The notes: a model not told the origin generated them from the sequence alone. Shown: positions 15,718 to 25,856, numbered from the stretch's first letter. The stretch: DNA of 64,000 bases from Oxalobacteraceae bacterium OTU3CINTB1 (GCA_024123955.1 CP099652.1:1922001-1986000); one strand, 5' to 3'. Numbers and translations are program-made.

Positions 15718-17460
15718 TCAAAACTCTTCCCAATCCTTATCGTTGCCGACGGTTGCCGGTTTGCGGGTGGTGCTGCTGGCGCTGGACGTAGCCAGACGCA
15801 CGGCCGGCTTTTTCGGGGCCGCTGGCGCCGGACGGGCTGGCGCAGAATGCACCGGCGTGGCGATCTTGCGCGCGGCCGGCGGCGGCGCCAGCGACTGACG
15901 CGCCCCACCGTCATCGAGCTTGAACGACGACGCCACGTCAGCCAGGCGCTCGGCCTGTTCCTGCATGCTGGCCGCCGCCGCAGCGGCTTCCTCGACCAGC
16001 GCTGCGTTCTGCTGCGTGACCTGGTCCATCTGCGTGATCGCGGTGTTGACCTGATCGATGCCGATGCTTTGCTCGCTGCTGGCCGAGGTGATCTCGCCCA
16101 TGATGTCCGTGACACGCCGCACGCTGTCGACCACTTCGTTCATCGTGCTGCCGGCCTGCTGCACCAGCTTCGAGCCGATGTCGACCTGCTCGACCGAATT
16201 GCCGATCAATTCCTTGATCTCCTTGGCCGCCGCCGCCGAGCGCTGCGCCAGATTGCGCACCTCCGAGGCCACCACCGCGAAGCCGCGTCCCTGTTCGCCG
16301 GCGCGCGCCGCTTCCACCGCCGCGTTCAATGCCAGGATATTGGTCTGGAAGGCGATGCCGTCGATGACGCTGATGATGTCGAAGATCTTGCGCGACGAGT
16401 CGTTGATCGTGCCCATGGTGTTGACCACCTGGCCGACGATCGAGCCGCCACGTTCTGCCACGTCGGAGGCGGCGTGCGCCAGCTGGTTGGCCTGGCGGGC
16501 GTTTTCGGCGTTCTGGCGCACGGTCGATGTCAGTTCCTCCATCGACGACGCGGTTTCCTCCAGCGAGCTGGCTTGTTCCTCGGTGCGCTGCGACAGGTCC
16601 ATATTGCCGGCGGCGATTTCGTTGGACGCGGTGGCGATGGTCTTGGTGCCGACCTGCACCTGGCTGACGACGTTGCGCAGCGAGTCGTTCATGCCTTTCA
16701 GTGCCGTCATCAGCTCGCCGATTTCCGAGCGCGAGGTGGGGCCGTCGAAGCGCGTGGTCAGGTCGCCGTTGGCGACCGTCGCGGCGATGTCGATCGCCGA
16801 CTTGAGCGGCGCGGTGATCGAGCGCGAGATGATCCACGCCGCCAGCGAGCCGATGGCGACCATCAGCACCGTCAGGATCAGCAGCAGCGTGTTGCTGCGG
16901 TCATTGGCGTCGTCGATCGCGTGCGCGGTATCGTCGATGGCCTTGCGCTGGTGGGCCAGCAGCTCGTTGACCTTGTTCTTGTACGCCTCGGCGGCCGGCA
17001 GGAATTTGTCGCGGTAGGCCGCTTCCGCGGCGGCGTCGTCGCCCGTTTTACGGATGTCGCCGACGTCGTTCTTGGCCTTCTGATAGGCGGCGCGCAGCGT
17101 GATGGTGGCATCGTACAGCTTGCGCTCCTCGTCGGTGGCCAGCAGTTCCTTGATCTTGCCGATCAGTTCGCTGCCGCGCTTGGTGCTGGCGGCGATGGTG
17201 TCGGCAAACACCACCGGCAAGGTGTCGTCCTTGCTGCGCGCGATCAGTTCGGTGCGGGCGACTGCGGAGTAGATCAGCACGTACCAGTCCGACACCAGGC
17301 GTTCCTTGGCCAGCGGCTGTTCCATCATCTGTCTGGTGGCGGCGGCATTGCTGCGGGCGTTGACCAGGCCGGCCGTGGTGGCGACGACCGCCAGCAGCAG
17401 GACGGTGGCGAAGGCGATGGCGAGGCGGGTGCCGATGCGCGTATGCGAGAGGAAATTCAT
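15718..17460 (-). CDS. Methyl-accepting chemotaxis protein
   Basis: The 580-aa protein has an N-terminal membrane helix (about residues 9-31), a periplasmic helical sensor region (about 32-187, four-helix-bundle type), a second membrane helix (about 188-210), a HAMP domain, and a long coiled-coil signalling domain. The hairpin tip reads DGIAFQTNILALNAAVEAARAG. After an Ala/Pro-rich linker it ends in DWEEF, which resembles the C-terminal pentapeptide that tethers CheR/CheB. The ATG at 17460 has a GGAGTCC site upstream; the ATG 12 bases earlier is less well placed. No chemotaxis operon is adjacent, so it is an orphan receptor with unknown ligand. Confidence 0.93.
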   Translation of the reverse strand: MNFLSHTRIGTRLAIAFATVLLLAVVATTAGLVNARSNAAATRQMMEQPLAKERLVSDWYVLIYSAVARTELIARSKDDTLPVVFADTIAASTKRGSELIGKIKELLATDEERKLYDATITLRAAYQKAKNDVGDIRKTGDDAAAEAAYRDKFLPAAEAYKNKVNELLAHQRKAIDDTAHAIDDANDRSNTLLLILTVLMVAIGSLAAWIISRSITAPLKSAIDIAATVANGDLTTRFDGPTSRSEIGELMTALKGMNDSLRNVVSQVQVGTKTIATASNEIAAGNMDLSQRTEEQASSLEETASSMEELTSTVRQNAENARQANQLAHAASDVAERGGSIVGQVVNTMGTINDSSRKIFDIISVIDGIAFQTNILALNAAVEAARAGEQGRGFAVVASEVRNLAQRSAAAAKEIKELIGNSVEQVDIGSKLVQQAGSTMNEVVDSVRRVTDIMGEITSASSEQSIGIDQVNTAITQMDQVTQQNAALVEEAAAAAASMQEQAERLADVASSFKLDDGGARQSLAPPPAARKIATPVHSAPARPAPAAPKKPAVRLATSSASSTTRKPATVGNDKDWEEF

Positions 17461-17610
17461 GGTGGACTCCATTGACTATGTGCGTGCCAGAACGGCACGT
17501 GCCGCGGCGGCTTAGTTATGGTTGCAAGTATGCACCCGGCATCGCGGGCGGTCATGCGGTCAATGAAGGTCGGTGAATTATTGTTGCAAATATGAAACAA
17601 TGTGTCTTGC

Positions 17611-18690
17611 TTAAAAAGACAATGTTGCCTTCAGGTCGGGTTTTTCGCACCAGCGGGCGAAGGCCTCGGCCATGCGTTCGCTCTCGGCGATGGCGCGCGT
17701 CCAGTCGCGGATGCGGCCGCCGTGGTTCTGGCCGTAGGCGGTGAAGTCCTTGCGGTCCGGCAGTTTGCCGTTGGGGAGCGCCGCGACGAAGGAGGCCGAC
17801 GGCGAGACCAGGATCACGTTGTCCAGCGCGGGATCGGCGGCGCCGGCGCGGCGCCACGGCATCGACTTGTCCAGCCAGCCCGGCACGATGTAGTCGCTGA
17901 AGTGCGGGTAGAGCACCAGGCCGGGGTCGCGCTGGTAGGGCAGGTGCAGGTGGTAGTCGATCAAGCCGCCGTCCCAGTAGGCGCCGGCGGGCGCGCCGGC
18001 GATGGCGGTCACCGCCTCGAGCACCAGCGGGATCGAGCCGGAAGCCAGCAACGCGTCGCGCAGGTTCGCTTGCGACAGATCGACAAAGTGGCCGGCGAAG
18101 GCGTCGAACGGCTCGCGCAGCCAGTGCGCGTCGTCGTGGCGGTTGTGGAAGATCACGCGTTCCATCGCCCCGGCCAGGCGGTCGCGTGAAACGGCGTTGC
18201 CGGCGGCGGCCAGCAGGAAGCCGGCCAGTTCGCGCCAGCGCACGCCGTTGGCCCGGGCCAGCGATCCGGTGCCGCGCGCGGTCAGCACGCTGACGTGATG
18301 GCGCGGATGCTCGACCGCCTCGGCGGCGCGGCCGTCGAGCAGTTCGTCGAGCAGCGCGCGGCAGGTCTGGCTGACATAGGCGGCGGTGACCTTGGCCGGA
18401 TAGCGCTGGTGGGCGTACAGGTGGGCCAGGCGTTTGTGCGCGGCCACCGGGTCGTCGAAGGCGGAAGCTGCCATGCGCCAGGCGCCGATCGAGGCGCCGA
18501 CCAGCTTGCGCGGGCGCGGCGCGGTCTTGAGCCAGGAACCGAACAGCCACAGATCGAGGCCGTTGAGGATCAGGCCTTTGGGGCCGCCGGCGGCGGCCGG
18601 AATGATGGCGATGTCGGAGGGCAGGACGCCCTCAGCGGCGATGCGCTGGCGGGCACGCTGACCAAGGCGGATGGTAATTGGCGACGACAT
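17611..18690 (-). CDS. Patatin-like phospholipase family protein
   Basis: The 359-aa product has the patatin catalytic features: an oxyanion-type AAGGPKGL near residue 32, the nucleophile elbow GASIGAWR (GxSxG) near residue 66, and the DGG dyad motif (YWDGGLIDYHLHLPY) near residue 240. Patatins are Ser-Asp lipid acyl hydrolases; the physiological substrate here is unknown. There is no signal peptide, so it is probably cytoplasmic or secreted by other means. It sits alone between the chemoreceptor and the efflux operon. Confidence 0.85.
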   Translation of the reverse strand: MSSPITIRLGQRARQRIAAEGVLPSDIAIIPAAAGGPKGLILNGLDLWLFGSWLKTAPRPRKLVGASIGAWRMAASAFDDPVAAHKRLAHLYAHQRYPAKVTAAYVSQTCRALLDELLDGRAAEAVEHPRHHVSVLTARGTGSLARANGVRWRELAGFLLAAAGNAVSRDRLAGAMERVIFHNRHDDAHWLREPFDAFAGHFVDLSQANLRDALLASGSIPLVLEAVTAIAGAPAGAYWDGGLIDYHLHLPYQRDPGLVLYPHFSDYIVPGWLDKSMPWRRAGAADPALDNVILVSPSASFVAALPNGKLPDRKDFTAYGQNHGGRIRDWTRAIAESERMAEAFARWCEKPDLKATLSF

Positions 18691-18743
18691 GCGATGTATG
18701 CGTTAGGTGGGAGCGTTTTTAACCCGCACGGCGTGAACCGCAT

Positions 18744-18772
18744 GGGGTCGTACCCATTGGGGGTACGACCCC
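18744..18772. repeat. GGGGTC-type palindrome, GTAC variant
   Basis: GGGGTCGTACCC and GGGTACGACCCC flank a 5-bp ATTGG centre. It lies between the patatin gene start and the end of the outer-membrane efflux gene. The same variant recurs at 44051-44078. Confidence 0.85.
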
Positions 18773-18793
18773 GGTGTGCCGGGGTCGGTGGTG

Positions 18794-20290
18794 TTATTTT
18801 AAGCCGCCGCCAAGGGCGCGATACAGGTCGATCGCGCTGGTGGTGCGCAGCAGGCGCGCCTGCACCAGCGATTGCTGGGCGCTGAACAACTCGCGCTGCG
18901 CGTCCAGCACGTCGAGCGAACTGGCGACGCCGTTGTCGAAGCGCAGCTGCGACAGCTTCAAGCGGTCCGCCTGCGCGTCCTGCACCGCGCGCTGCGCCGC
19001 CACCTGTTCGCCCAGGTAGTCGCGCGCGGCCAGCGCGTCTGCCACTTCGCGGAAGGCGGTCTGGATGGTCTTCTCGTAGTCGGCCACCGCGATGTTCTTG
19101 CGCACTTCGCTCAAGGTCAGGTTGGCGCGGTTGCGGCCGGCGTCGAAGATCGGCAGCACCAGTTGCGGCGCGAACGACCAGCTGCCGGTGCCGCTGTCGA
19201 ACAAGCCGCCCAGGGTGGGGCTGGTGCTGCCGATGGCCGCCGTCAGGCTGATGCGCGGGAAGAATGCCGCGCGGGCGGCACCGATGTTGGCGTTGGCCGA
19301 TTTGAGCCGCTGCTCGGCGGCGCGGATGTCCGGCCTGCGCGCCAGCAGGTCGGACGGCAAGCCGGCCGGCAAGGCGCTGAGCGCGTCGATCTGGGCGTCG
19401 GTCGGCATCGCGTTGGCGTTGGCGTTGGTGCCGGCGGCGCCGGCGGCCAACGGCTGGCCGACCAGCAAGGTCAGGGCGTTTTCGGCTTGCGCGCGCTGGC
19501 GCGCCAACGTCAGCGCGGCGGCGCGCGCCGTCTCCATCAGTGTTTCGTTGGAGCGCAGGTCGAGGCGCGACGAGGCGCCCGCTTCGGCGCGCTGCTGCGT
19601 GAGCTTGTAGGTGCGGGCGCGCGCCTCGTAGGTCTGCTGCGCCAGCGCATACTGTTCGGCGTAGGCGCGCTCGGTGAAGTAGGCCTGCGCCACTTGCGCG
19701 ACCAGGCTGATTTGCGCCGCTTGGCGTGCTTCGTCGGTGGCCAGGTAGGCCGCCAGCGCGGCGTCGTTCAGGCTTTTCACGCGGCCGAAGAAATCGAGCT
19801 CGAACGAGGAGATCGACAGGCCGGCGTCGACGCGGCGGCCGATCACGGTCTCGCCGGTTGGCGAGACCGTGGCCGGCGTCCTGGCGCGCGTGGCGCCGAC
19901 GCTGGCGTTCAGGTTGGGCAGGCGGTCGGCCGACTGCACGTTGTACAGCGCGCGCGCTTCTTCGATGCGCAGGGCCGCGGTGCGCAGGTCGCGGTTGTTC
20001 TCCAGCGCCGCGGCGATCAACTGTTGCAGGCGCGGCTCGTTGAAGTACTCGCGCCAGCCGGTATCGACGGCGTCGCGCTGATTCGGGGCGGCGGCTGGCG
20101 CCGCGCCGGTCTTGGCGGCCTTGCCGGCGTCGTCGGCCGGGAAGGTCGCGGCCACCGGTGCGTCGGGACGCTGATAAGTCGGCGCCAGCGAGCAGGCCGA
20201 CAGCAGCGCCGCGCCCACCAGGGCCGCCGCCAGCAGCGTGGTGCGCGGGGCGGGAGAGGATGCGCGGGCCGGGTTAGTCATAAGTCTCAT
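18794..20290 (-). CDS. RND efflux outer-membrane lipoprotein (OprM/NodT family)
   Basis: The 498-aa protein is the outer-membrane channel of a tripartite pump. It has a lipoprotein signal with lipobox LLSAC followed by SLAPTYQRPDAPVAATF, two repeats of outer-membrane-efflux helices (LQQLIAAALENNRDLRTAALRIEEARALYNVQ is characteristic) and LDVLDAQRELFSAQQSLVQARL near the end. Its start overlaps the permease gene by 8-17 bases, depending on which of two in-frame ATGs (20290 or 20281) is used, so the three genes form one operon in the order adaptor-permease-channel. Confidence 0.92.
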   Translation of the reverse strand: MRLMTNPARASSPAPRTTLLAAALVGAALLSACSLAPTYQRPDAPVAATFPADDAGKAAKTGAAPAAAPNQRDAVDTGWREYFNEPRLQQLIAAALENNRDLRTAALRIEEARALYNVQSADRLPNLNASVGATRARTPATVSPTGETVIGRRVDAGLSISSFELDFFGRVKSLNDAALAAYLATDEARQAAQISLVAQVAQAYFTERAYAEQYALAQQTYEARARTYKLTQQRAEAGASSRLDLRSNETLMETARAAALTLARQRAQAENALTLLVGQPLAAGAAGTNANANAMPTDAQIDALSALPAGLPSDLLARRPDIRAAEQRLKSANANIGAARAAFFPRISLTAAIGSTSPTLGGLFDSGTGSWSFAPQLVLPIFDAGRNRANLTLSEVRKNIAVADYEKTIQTAFREVADALAARDYLGEQVAAQRAVQDAQADRLKLSQLRFDNGVASSLDVLDAQRELFSAQQSLVQARLLRTTSAIDLYRALGGGLK

Positions 20291-23200
20291 GCTTTTTGTC
20301 GTCCATTTCGTGAGCGGCCAACTTGCGTTGGCGTTCGCTGCCCTTGAAGATTCTGCGGATCACCACGAAGAATACCGGCACCAGGAACACCGCCAGCACC
20401 GTCGCCGTGATCATGCCGCCCATGACGCCGGTGCCGATGGCGCGCTGGCTGGCCGAGCCGGCGCCGGTGGCGATCACCAGCGGCAGCACGCCGAGGATGA
20501 AGGCGAGCGAGGTCATGATGATGGGGCGGAAGCGCAGGTGCACCGCCTCCAGCGTCGCCTCGATCAGGCCCATGCCCTGCGCCTGCAGGTCCTTGGCGAA
20601 TTCGATGATCAGGATCGCGTTCTTTGCCGACAGCCCGATAATCGCGATCAGGCCCACCTTGAAGTACACGTCGTTGGGCAGGTCGCGGATGTGGGCGCCG
20701 AGCAGCGCGCCCAGGATCCCCAGCGGCACCACTAGCAGCACGGCGACCGGAATCGATTCGCTTTCATAGAGCGCGGCCAGCACCAGGAAGGCGGCCAGCA
20801 TCGACAGCGCGAACAGCGCCGGCGCCTGCGAGCCGGAGGTTTTCTCCTCCAGCGACTGGCCGGTCCATTCGATGCTGAAGCCGGGCGGCAGTTGCGTGGC
20901 CAGGCGTTCCAGTTCGGCCATCGCCTCGCCGGTGCTGCGGCCGGGCGCGGCGTCGCCGGTCAGCTTGATGGCCGGATAGCCGTTGTAGCGCACCAGCTGC
21001 ACCGGGCCGTTGATCCAGCGCGTGGTGGCGAAAGCCGACATCGGCACCATGCCGCCGGAGGCGCTGCGCACGTTCAGGCGCATCAGATCATCCGGTTGCA
21101 GCCGCTGCGGCGCGTCGGCCTGCACGATGACGCGCTGTTGTCGTCCGCTGCTGGTGAAGTCGTTGACGTAGCTCGAGCCCAGGCCCACCGATAGCAGGCT
21201 GTTGATGTCGGCGAAGGCCACGCCCAGCGCGTTGGCCTTGTCGCGGTCGACGTCGATCTGCAGCTGCGGCGCGTCTTCCAGTCCCTCGGGGCGCACGCCT
21301 TTGAGGACGTCGCTCTTGGCGGCGAGTCCCAACAGCTGGTTGCGGGCGTCGAGCAGGCCGGCGTGGCCGGCGCCGGCGCGGTCTTGCAGGCGCGCGGTGA
21401 TGCCGGTGGCGTTGCCCAACTCGCGGATCGGCGGAGGGCTGAGCGGGAAGACCACGGCGTCGGCGATGCCCGACAGCGCCTTGAGCGCGCGCGCGGCGAC
21501 CTTGTCGGCGGCGTCGTCCGGACCGCGTTCGTCCCAGTCCTTCAGCGGCACGAACACCAGGCCGACGTTCTGGCCGGCGCCGGAGAAGCTGAAGCCGGCC
21601 ACCGCGATGGTGCGGGCCACGGCCGGCTGCTTGTGCAGGTAGTCTTCGACCTGGGCCAGCACGGCCTCGGTGCGGCTGCGCGAGGCGCCCGGCGGCAGCT
21701 GGACGTTGGCGATGATGTAGCCCTGGTCCTCGTTCGGCAGGAACGACGACGGCAGGCGCGCGTACAGCCAGCCGACCACGCCGCAAATCAGCAGGAACAC
21801 GATCATGAAGCGGCCGGTGCGCGTGAGCATCTTGGCGATCATGCCCTGGTAGCCGGTGGCGGTGACGGCGAACTTGCGGTTGAACCAGCCGAAGAAGCCT
21901 TTCTTCTCGACGTGGTGGCCCGCTTCGACCGGTTTCAAAATGGTGGCGCACAGCGCCGGCGTCAGCGTCAGCGCCATCAGCGCCGAGAACACCATCGCCG
22001 ACACCATCGCCAGCGAGAACTGGCGGTAGATGGCGCCGACGGCGCCGCCGAAGAAGGCCATCGGGATGAACACGGCGATCAGCACCAGGGTGATGCCGAC
22101 GATGGCGCCGGTGATCTGCGACATCGCCTTGCGGGTGGCGTCGCGCGGCGACAGGCCTTCCTCGCTCATAATGCGCTCGACGTTTTCGACGACGACAATG
22201 GCGTCGTCGACCAGGATGCCGATCGCCAGCACCATGCCGAACATGGTCAGCACGTTGATCGAGAAACCGGCCAGCTGCATGACGGCGAAGGTGCCCATCA
22301 GCGCGATCGGCACGACGATGGTCGGGATCAAGGTGTAGCGCAGGTTCTGCAGGAAGATGTACATGACGATGAACACCAGCAGCACCGCCTCGAACAAGGT
22401 CTTGACCACTTCCTCGATCGAGATCTTGACGAAGGTCGAGGTGTCGTACGGCACCGTGTACTTGAGGCCGGGCGGGAAGAACTTGGACAGCTCGTCCATC
22501 TTGGCGCGCACCAGGGTGGCGGTGGCCAGCGCGTTGCCGGTCAACGACTGCTGCACGGCGACGGCGACGAACGGTTTGCCGTCGAGGCGGGCGCTGCGGC
22601 TGAAGTTGGCGCCGGCCATTTCGATGCGGGCCACGTCGCTCAGGCGCACGAAGGAGCCGTTGGTGTTGGCGCGCAGCACGATCTTGCCGAATTCCTCCGG
22701 CGACGTCATCTGGCCCTGCACCACGATGGGCGCGGCGTAGGCCTGCGATTCGGGCGACGGCAGGTCGCCCAGGGTGCCGGCGGTGACTTGGGCGTTCTGG
22801 GCGCGGATGGCGGCGGTGACCTCGGCCATCGTCAGGCGCAGGCCGAGCAGCTTGGCCGGATCGACCCAGATGCGCATGGCGCGCTCGGTGCCGAACAGCT
22901 GGGCCTGGCCCACACCCGGCAGGCGCTTGATTTCATTGACGACGTTGCGCGCCAGGTAGTCGCCGATGGCGGCCGTGTCCATCTTGCCGTCGGTCGACGA
23001 GGCGCCGACGAACATCAGGATGTTGCTGCGCGCCTTGTTGACGTTGACGCCCTGTTGCGTGACCGCTTGCGGCAGGCGCGACTCGACCCGCTTGATGCGG
23101 TTTTGCACGTCGACCGAGGCCAGGTCGGGGTTGGTGCCGGGCAGGAAGGTGACGGTGATCGACACCGCGCCGTTGCCGTCGCTGACCGACTCGACATATT

Positions 23201-23426
23201 GCAGGCCGTCGGCGCCGTTCATTTCCTGTTCGATCACGCTGGTGACGGCGTCGTCGAGGATCTGGGCGGTGGCGCCCGGATAGTTGGCGTCGATGACGAT
23301 CGACGGCGGCGCGATGGTCGGGTATTGCGCCACCGGCAGCAGCGAGATCGACAGCGCGCCGCCGATCAGGATGAACAACGCGATCACCCACGCGAAAACG
23401 GGGCGGTCGATGAAGAACTTTGCCAT
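20274..23426 (-). CDS. RND multidrug efflux permease (AcrB/MexB type, HAE1)
   Basis: The 1050-aa protein is the proton-driven inner-membrane transporter of the pump. It begins MAKFFIDRPVFAWVIALFI, typical of HAE1 permeases, and has twelve expected membrane segments. The proton-relay Asp pair is in GILVDDAIVVVENVERIM, and IGLSAKNAILIIEFAK lies in the second half. Two large periplasmic loops include the docking and porter regions. AcrB-type permeases export dyes, detergents and many antibiotics; the substrate range cannot be read from sequence. It lies 12 bp downstream of the adaptor gene. Confidence 0.95.
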   Translation of the reverse strand: MAKFFIDRPVFAWVIALFILIGGALSISLLPVAQYPTIAPPSIVIDANYPGATAQILDDAVTSVIEQEMNGADGLQYVESVSDGNGAVSITVTFLPGTNPDLASVDVQNRIKRVESRLPQAVTQQGVNVNKARSNILMFVGASSTDGKMDTAAIGDYLARNVVNEIKRLPGVGQAQLFGTERAMRIWVDPAKLLGLRLTMAEVTAAIRAQNAQVTAGTLGDLPSPESQAYAAPIVVQGQMTSPEEFGKIVLRANTNGSFVRLSDVARIEMAGANFSRSARLDGKPFVAVAVQQSLTGNALATATLVRAKMDELSKFFPPGLKYTVPYDTSTFVKISIEEVVKTLFEAVLLVFIVMYIFLQNLRYTLIPTIVVPIALMGTFAVMQLAGFSINVLTMFGMVLAIGILVDDAIVVVENVERIMSEEGLSPRDATRKAMSQITGAIVGITLVLIAVFIPMAFFGGAVGAIYRQFSLAMVSAMVFSALMALTLTPALCATILKPVEAGHHVEKKGFFGWFNRKFAVTATGYQGMIAKMLTRTGRFMIVFLLICGVVGWLYARLPSSFLPNEDQGYIIANVQLPPGASRSRTEAVLAQVEDYLHKQPAVARTIAVAGFSFSGAGQNVGLVFVPLKDWDERGPDDAADKVAARALKALSGIADAVVFPLSPPPIRELGNATGITARLQDRAGAGHAGLLDARNQLLGLAAKSDVLKGVRPEGLEDAPQLQIDVDRDKANALGVAFADINSLLSVGLGSSYVNDFTSSGRQQRVIVQADAPQRLQPDDLMRLNVRSASGGMVPMSAFATTRWINGPVQLVRYNGYPAIKLTGDAAPGRSTGEAMAELERLATQLPPGFSIEWTGQSLEEKTSGSQAPALFALSMLAAFLVLAALYESESIPVAVLLVVPLGILGALLGAHIRDLPNDVYFKVGLIAIIGLSAKNAILIIEFAKDLQAQGMGLIEATLEAVHLRFRPIIMTSLAFILGVLPLVIATGAGSASQRAIGTGVMGGMITATVLAVFLVPVFFVVIRRIFKGSERQRKLAAHEMDDKKHETYD

Positions 23427-23438
23427 CTGGTCTCCCGA

Positions 23439-24641
23439 TTATTTGGTGGCGGCGGCCGGGGCGGCTGCGGGAGCGGCGGCGGCAGGTGCGGCGCCGACCG
23501 GGCCCTTCCAGGCTGCCGGCGTGACGGTGGCGCCGGGCTTGGCCTTCTGGAAGCCCTCGACGATCACGCGCTCGCCGCCTTTGAGGCCGGAGCTGATGAC
23601 CCAGCTGCCGTTTTGCGCGGCGTCGGCCTTGACCGGCTGGGCGCTGACCTTGTTGTCGGCGCCGACGATGAGCACGGAGGCGCCGTCGGTGCCGCGCACC
23701 ACGGCCTGCTGCGGCACAGTGATGGCGGCCTCGTTGACGCCTTGCTCGAGGCGCGCGCGCACGTACATGCCCGGCAGCAGGGTGCGGTTCGGGTTCGGGA
23801 ATTCGGCGCGCATCGACACCGAGCCGGTGGTCTGGTCGACCGAGACGTCGGCGAACAGCAGCCTGCCCGTTTGCGGATAGGTTTGGCCGTCCTCGGTCAC
23901 CAGCGAGACGCGTGCTTCGTCCTTGCCGGCGCTCTTCAGCTTGCCGTCGGCCAGCGCCCGGCGCAGCTTGAGCAGTTCGGTCGACGATTGGGTGATGGTG
24001 ACGTAGATCGGATCGAGCTGCTGCACGGTGGCCATCGGCGTCGCTTCGCCCTGGCCGACCAGCGCGCCCTCGGTGACCAGCGCGCGGCCGATGCGCCCGG
24101 AGATCGGCGCGGTGACGGTGGCGTAGCCCAGGGTCAGGCCGGCGTTGGTGCGCGCGGCCTTGGCGGTGGCCAGGTCGGCGCGGGCCTGCTTCTGCGAGGT
24201 GATGGCGTCGTCGTATTCCTGCTGGCTGACGGCCTGCGCGGCCAGCAGCGGCGTGTAGCGTTTGACGCGCAGGTCGGCCTGGGCCAAGTTGGCCTCGGCG
24301 CGGCCGACGGCGGCCTGGGCGCTGTCGAAGGAAGCCTGGAAGCTGGCCGGATCGATGCGGAACAACACCTCGCCCGCCTTGACCTCGCCGCCCTCCTTGA
24401 ACACCCGTTTCAGCACGATGCCGGCGGTTCGCGCGCGCACCTCGGCGATGCGCGAGGCCTCGGTGCGGCCCGGCAGTTCGCTGGTCAAGGTGATGCTGGC
24501 CGGCGCCACCGTGACGACCGCCACTGTCGGCGGCGGCGGGGCGGCGGGCGCGGCGTCTTTCTTGCCGCAGGCGCTCAGCCCTGCAGCGGCGAGAGTGAGG
24601 GCGGCGCAGGCGAATACGGTGGAACGAGGGACGGATCTCAT
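23439..24641 (-). CDS. RND efflux periplasmic adaptor (AcrA/MexA family lipoprotein)
   Basis: The 400-aa protein has a lipoprotein signal (ALTLAAAGLSACGKKDAAP), a barrel-sandwich/lipoyl segment (PGRTEASRIAEVRARTAGIVLKRVF), a helical hairpin and a beta-barrel domain (YVTITQSSTELLKLRRAL). The C-terminal tail is Ala/Pro-rich. It bridges the permease and outer-membrane channel. It is the first gene of the operon; the AT-rich stretch 24700-24780 upstream, containing TAATACAGTCAGTTATGTAAC, is the probable promoter/operator. No local regulator gene (TetR/MarR) is adjacent, which is unusual for such operons. Confidence 0.93.
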   Translation of the reverse strand: MRSVPRSTVFACAALTLAAAGLSACGKKDAAPAAPPPPTVAVVTVAPASITLTSELPGRTEASRIAEVRARTAGIVLKRVFKEGGEVKAGEVLFRIDPASFQASFDSAQAAVGRAEANLAQADLRVKRYTPLLAAQAVSQQEYDDAITSQKQARADLATAKAARTNAGLTLGYATVTAPISGRIGRALVTEGALVGQGEATPMATVQQLDPIYVTITQSSTELLKLRRALADGKLKSAGKDEARVSLVTEDGQTYPQTGRLLFADVSVDQTTGSVSMRAEFPNPNRTLLPGMYVRARLEQGVNEAAITVPQQAVVRGTDGASVLIVGADNKVSAQPVKADAAQNGSWVISSGLKGGERVIVEGFQKAKPGATVTPAAWKGPVGAAPAAAAPAAAPAAATK

Positions 24642-24849
24642 TGGATGGTCTCTGAAAAGAATGGTGTTGGACGTATGCCAGCCGAAGCGGTTGCCGGCTG
24701 AGGCTGCAACATTGTAATACAGTCAGTTATGTAACGTTTTGTATATATCATCTTGTATCAAATTGCGCGAAATTGCCGCATTTTGGTGCAAGATGGCCGT
24801 GCGCCGGTGGCCGGATGTTAACCAATGGTTTCCGGGAAGTGCCCTGAAA

Positions 24850-24890
24850 GACAAAGGGCGGGAGGACGACCGCCGCCGTGCTCCCGCCCC
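24850..24890 (-). terminator. Terminator downstream of tal
   Basis: A 9-bp GC stem (GGGCGGGAG at 24856-24864 with CTCCCGCCC at 24881-24889) encloses a 16-nt loop. On the minus strand the stem is followed by TTTGTCTTT, consistent with rho-independent termination of tal. Confidence 0.7.
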
Positions 24891-24920
24891 TTCCGGTGCG
24901 ACCCGGCCGTCACGCCGGGG

Positions 24921-25856
24921 TCAGCGCATGCCGGAGATGATTTGTTTCAGCTTGCCCGAATCGGCGCAGAAGGCGCGGATGCCTTCGGCCAGCTTCTCTG
25001 ACGCCATCTGGTCCTCGTTGAGCTGGAAGCGGAAGGTCTTCTCGTCCTGGGTCAGTTTGATGATGCCCGAGGCCGGCACTTTGTCGGCGCTGAGCTTGCG
25101 CTCGACCGGGGCGTCGGTGTCGGCCAGCTTTTGCAGCAGCTCCGGGCTGATGGTCAGCAGGTCGCAGCCGGCCAGTTCCAGGATCTGGCCGGTGTTGCGG
25201 AAGCTTGCGCCCATGACCTCGGTCTTGTAGCCGAACTTGCGGTAGTAGTTATAGATGCGCTTGACCGACTGCACACCCGGGTCTTCGGCGCCGGTGTAGT
25301 CGAGGCCGGTGGATTTCTTGTACCAGTCGTAGATGCGGCCGACGAACGGCGAGATCAGTTGGGCGCCGGCGTCGGCGCAGGCGATCGCCTGGCCCAGCGA
25401 GAACAGCAACGTCATGTTGCAGCGGATGCCTTCCTTTTCCAGGATCTCGGCGGCGCGGATGCCCTCCCAGGTGGCGGCCATCTTGATGAGCACGCGTTCG
25501 CGCTCGATGCCGGCCGCCTCGTACAGCTTGATCAGGTCGCGGCCCTTGGCCACCGAGCCTTCGACGTCGAACGACAGGCGGGCGTCGATCTCGGTCGACA
25601 CGCGGCCCGGGATGATGCGCAGGATCTGCTTGCCGAAGGCCACCAGCAGGTGGTCGATGGTGTCCGGGATCGAGCGGTCGAGGTTGTCGCGCACGGCTTT
25701 TTCCAGCAGCGGCTTGTACTCGTCCTTTTGCACCGCCTTGAGGATCAGCGACGGGTTGGTGGTGGCGTCGCGCGGGGTGTAGGCCTGGATCGACTGGAAA
25801 TCGCCGGTGTCGGCGACGACGGTGGTGAATTGCTTGAGCTGTTCGAGTTGGTTCAT
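24921..25856 (-). CDS. tal: Transaldolase
   Basis: The 311-aa enzyme transfers a dihydroxyacetone unit between sugar phosphates in the non-oxidative pentose phosphate pathway. It has [11 protein letters not shown] near the N-terminus, [15 protein letters not shown], the Schiff-base Lys motif [19 protein letters not shown], and [19 protein letters not shown]. It is a class I, TalB-type protein of normal length. The ATG at 25856 (MNQLEQLKQ) gives the family N-terminus; an in-frame TTG 12 bases upstream is less likely. It is a single-gene unit with its own terminator. Confidence 0.96.
   Translation of the reverse strand: MNQLEQLKQFTTVVADTGDFQSIQAYTPRDATTNPSLILKAVQKDEYKPLLEKAVRDNLDRSIPDTIDHLLVAFGKQILRIIPGRVSTEIDARLSFDVEGSVAKGRDLIKLYEAAGIERERVLIKMAATWEGIRAAEILEKEGIRCNMTLLFSLGQAIACADAGAQLISPFVGRIYDWYKKSTGLDYTGAEDPGVQSVKRIYNYYRKFGYKTEVMGASFRNTGQILELAGCDLLTISPELLQKLADTDAPVERKLSADKVPASGIIKLTQDEKTFRFQLNEDQMASEKLAEGIRAFCADSGKLKQIISGMR

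Noticed and set aside
21363..24701. A 1112-codon open frame opposite the RND permease and adaptor genes
   Set aside because: Antisense shadow; Gly/His/Asp/Arg-rich repeats without any fold, whereas the opposite strand has two intact family proteins.
24642..24920. A local regulator gene for the RND operon
   Set aside because: No frame with a helix-turn-helix is present; the region holds only AT-rich promoter-like sequence and the tal terminator.
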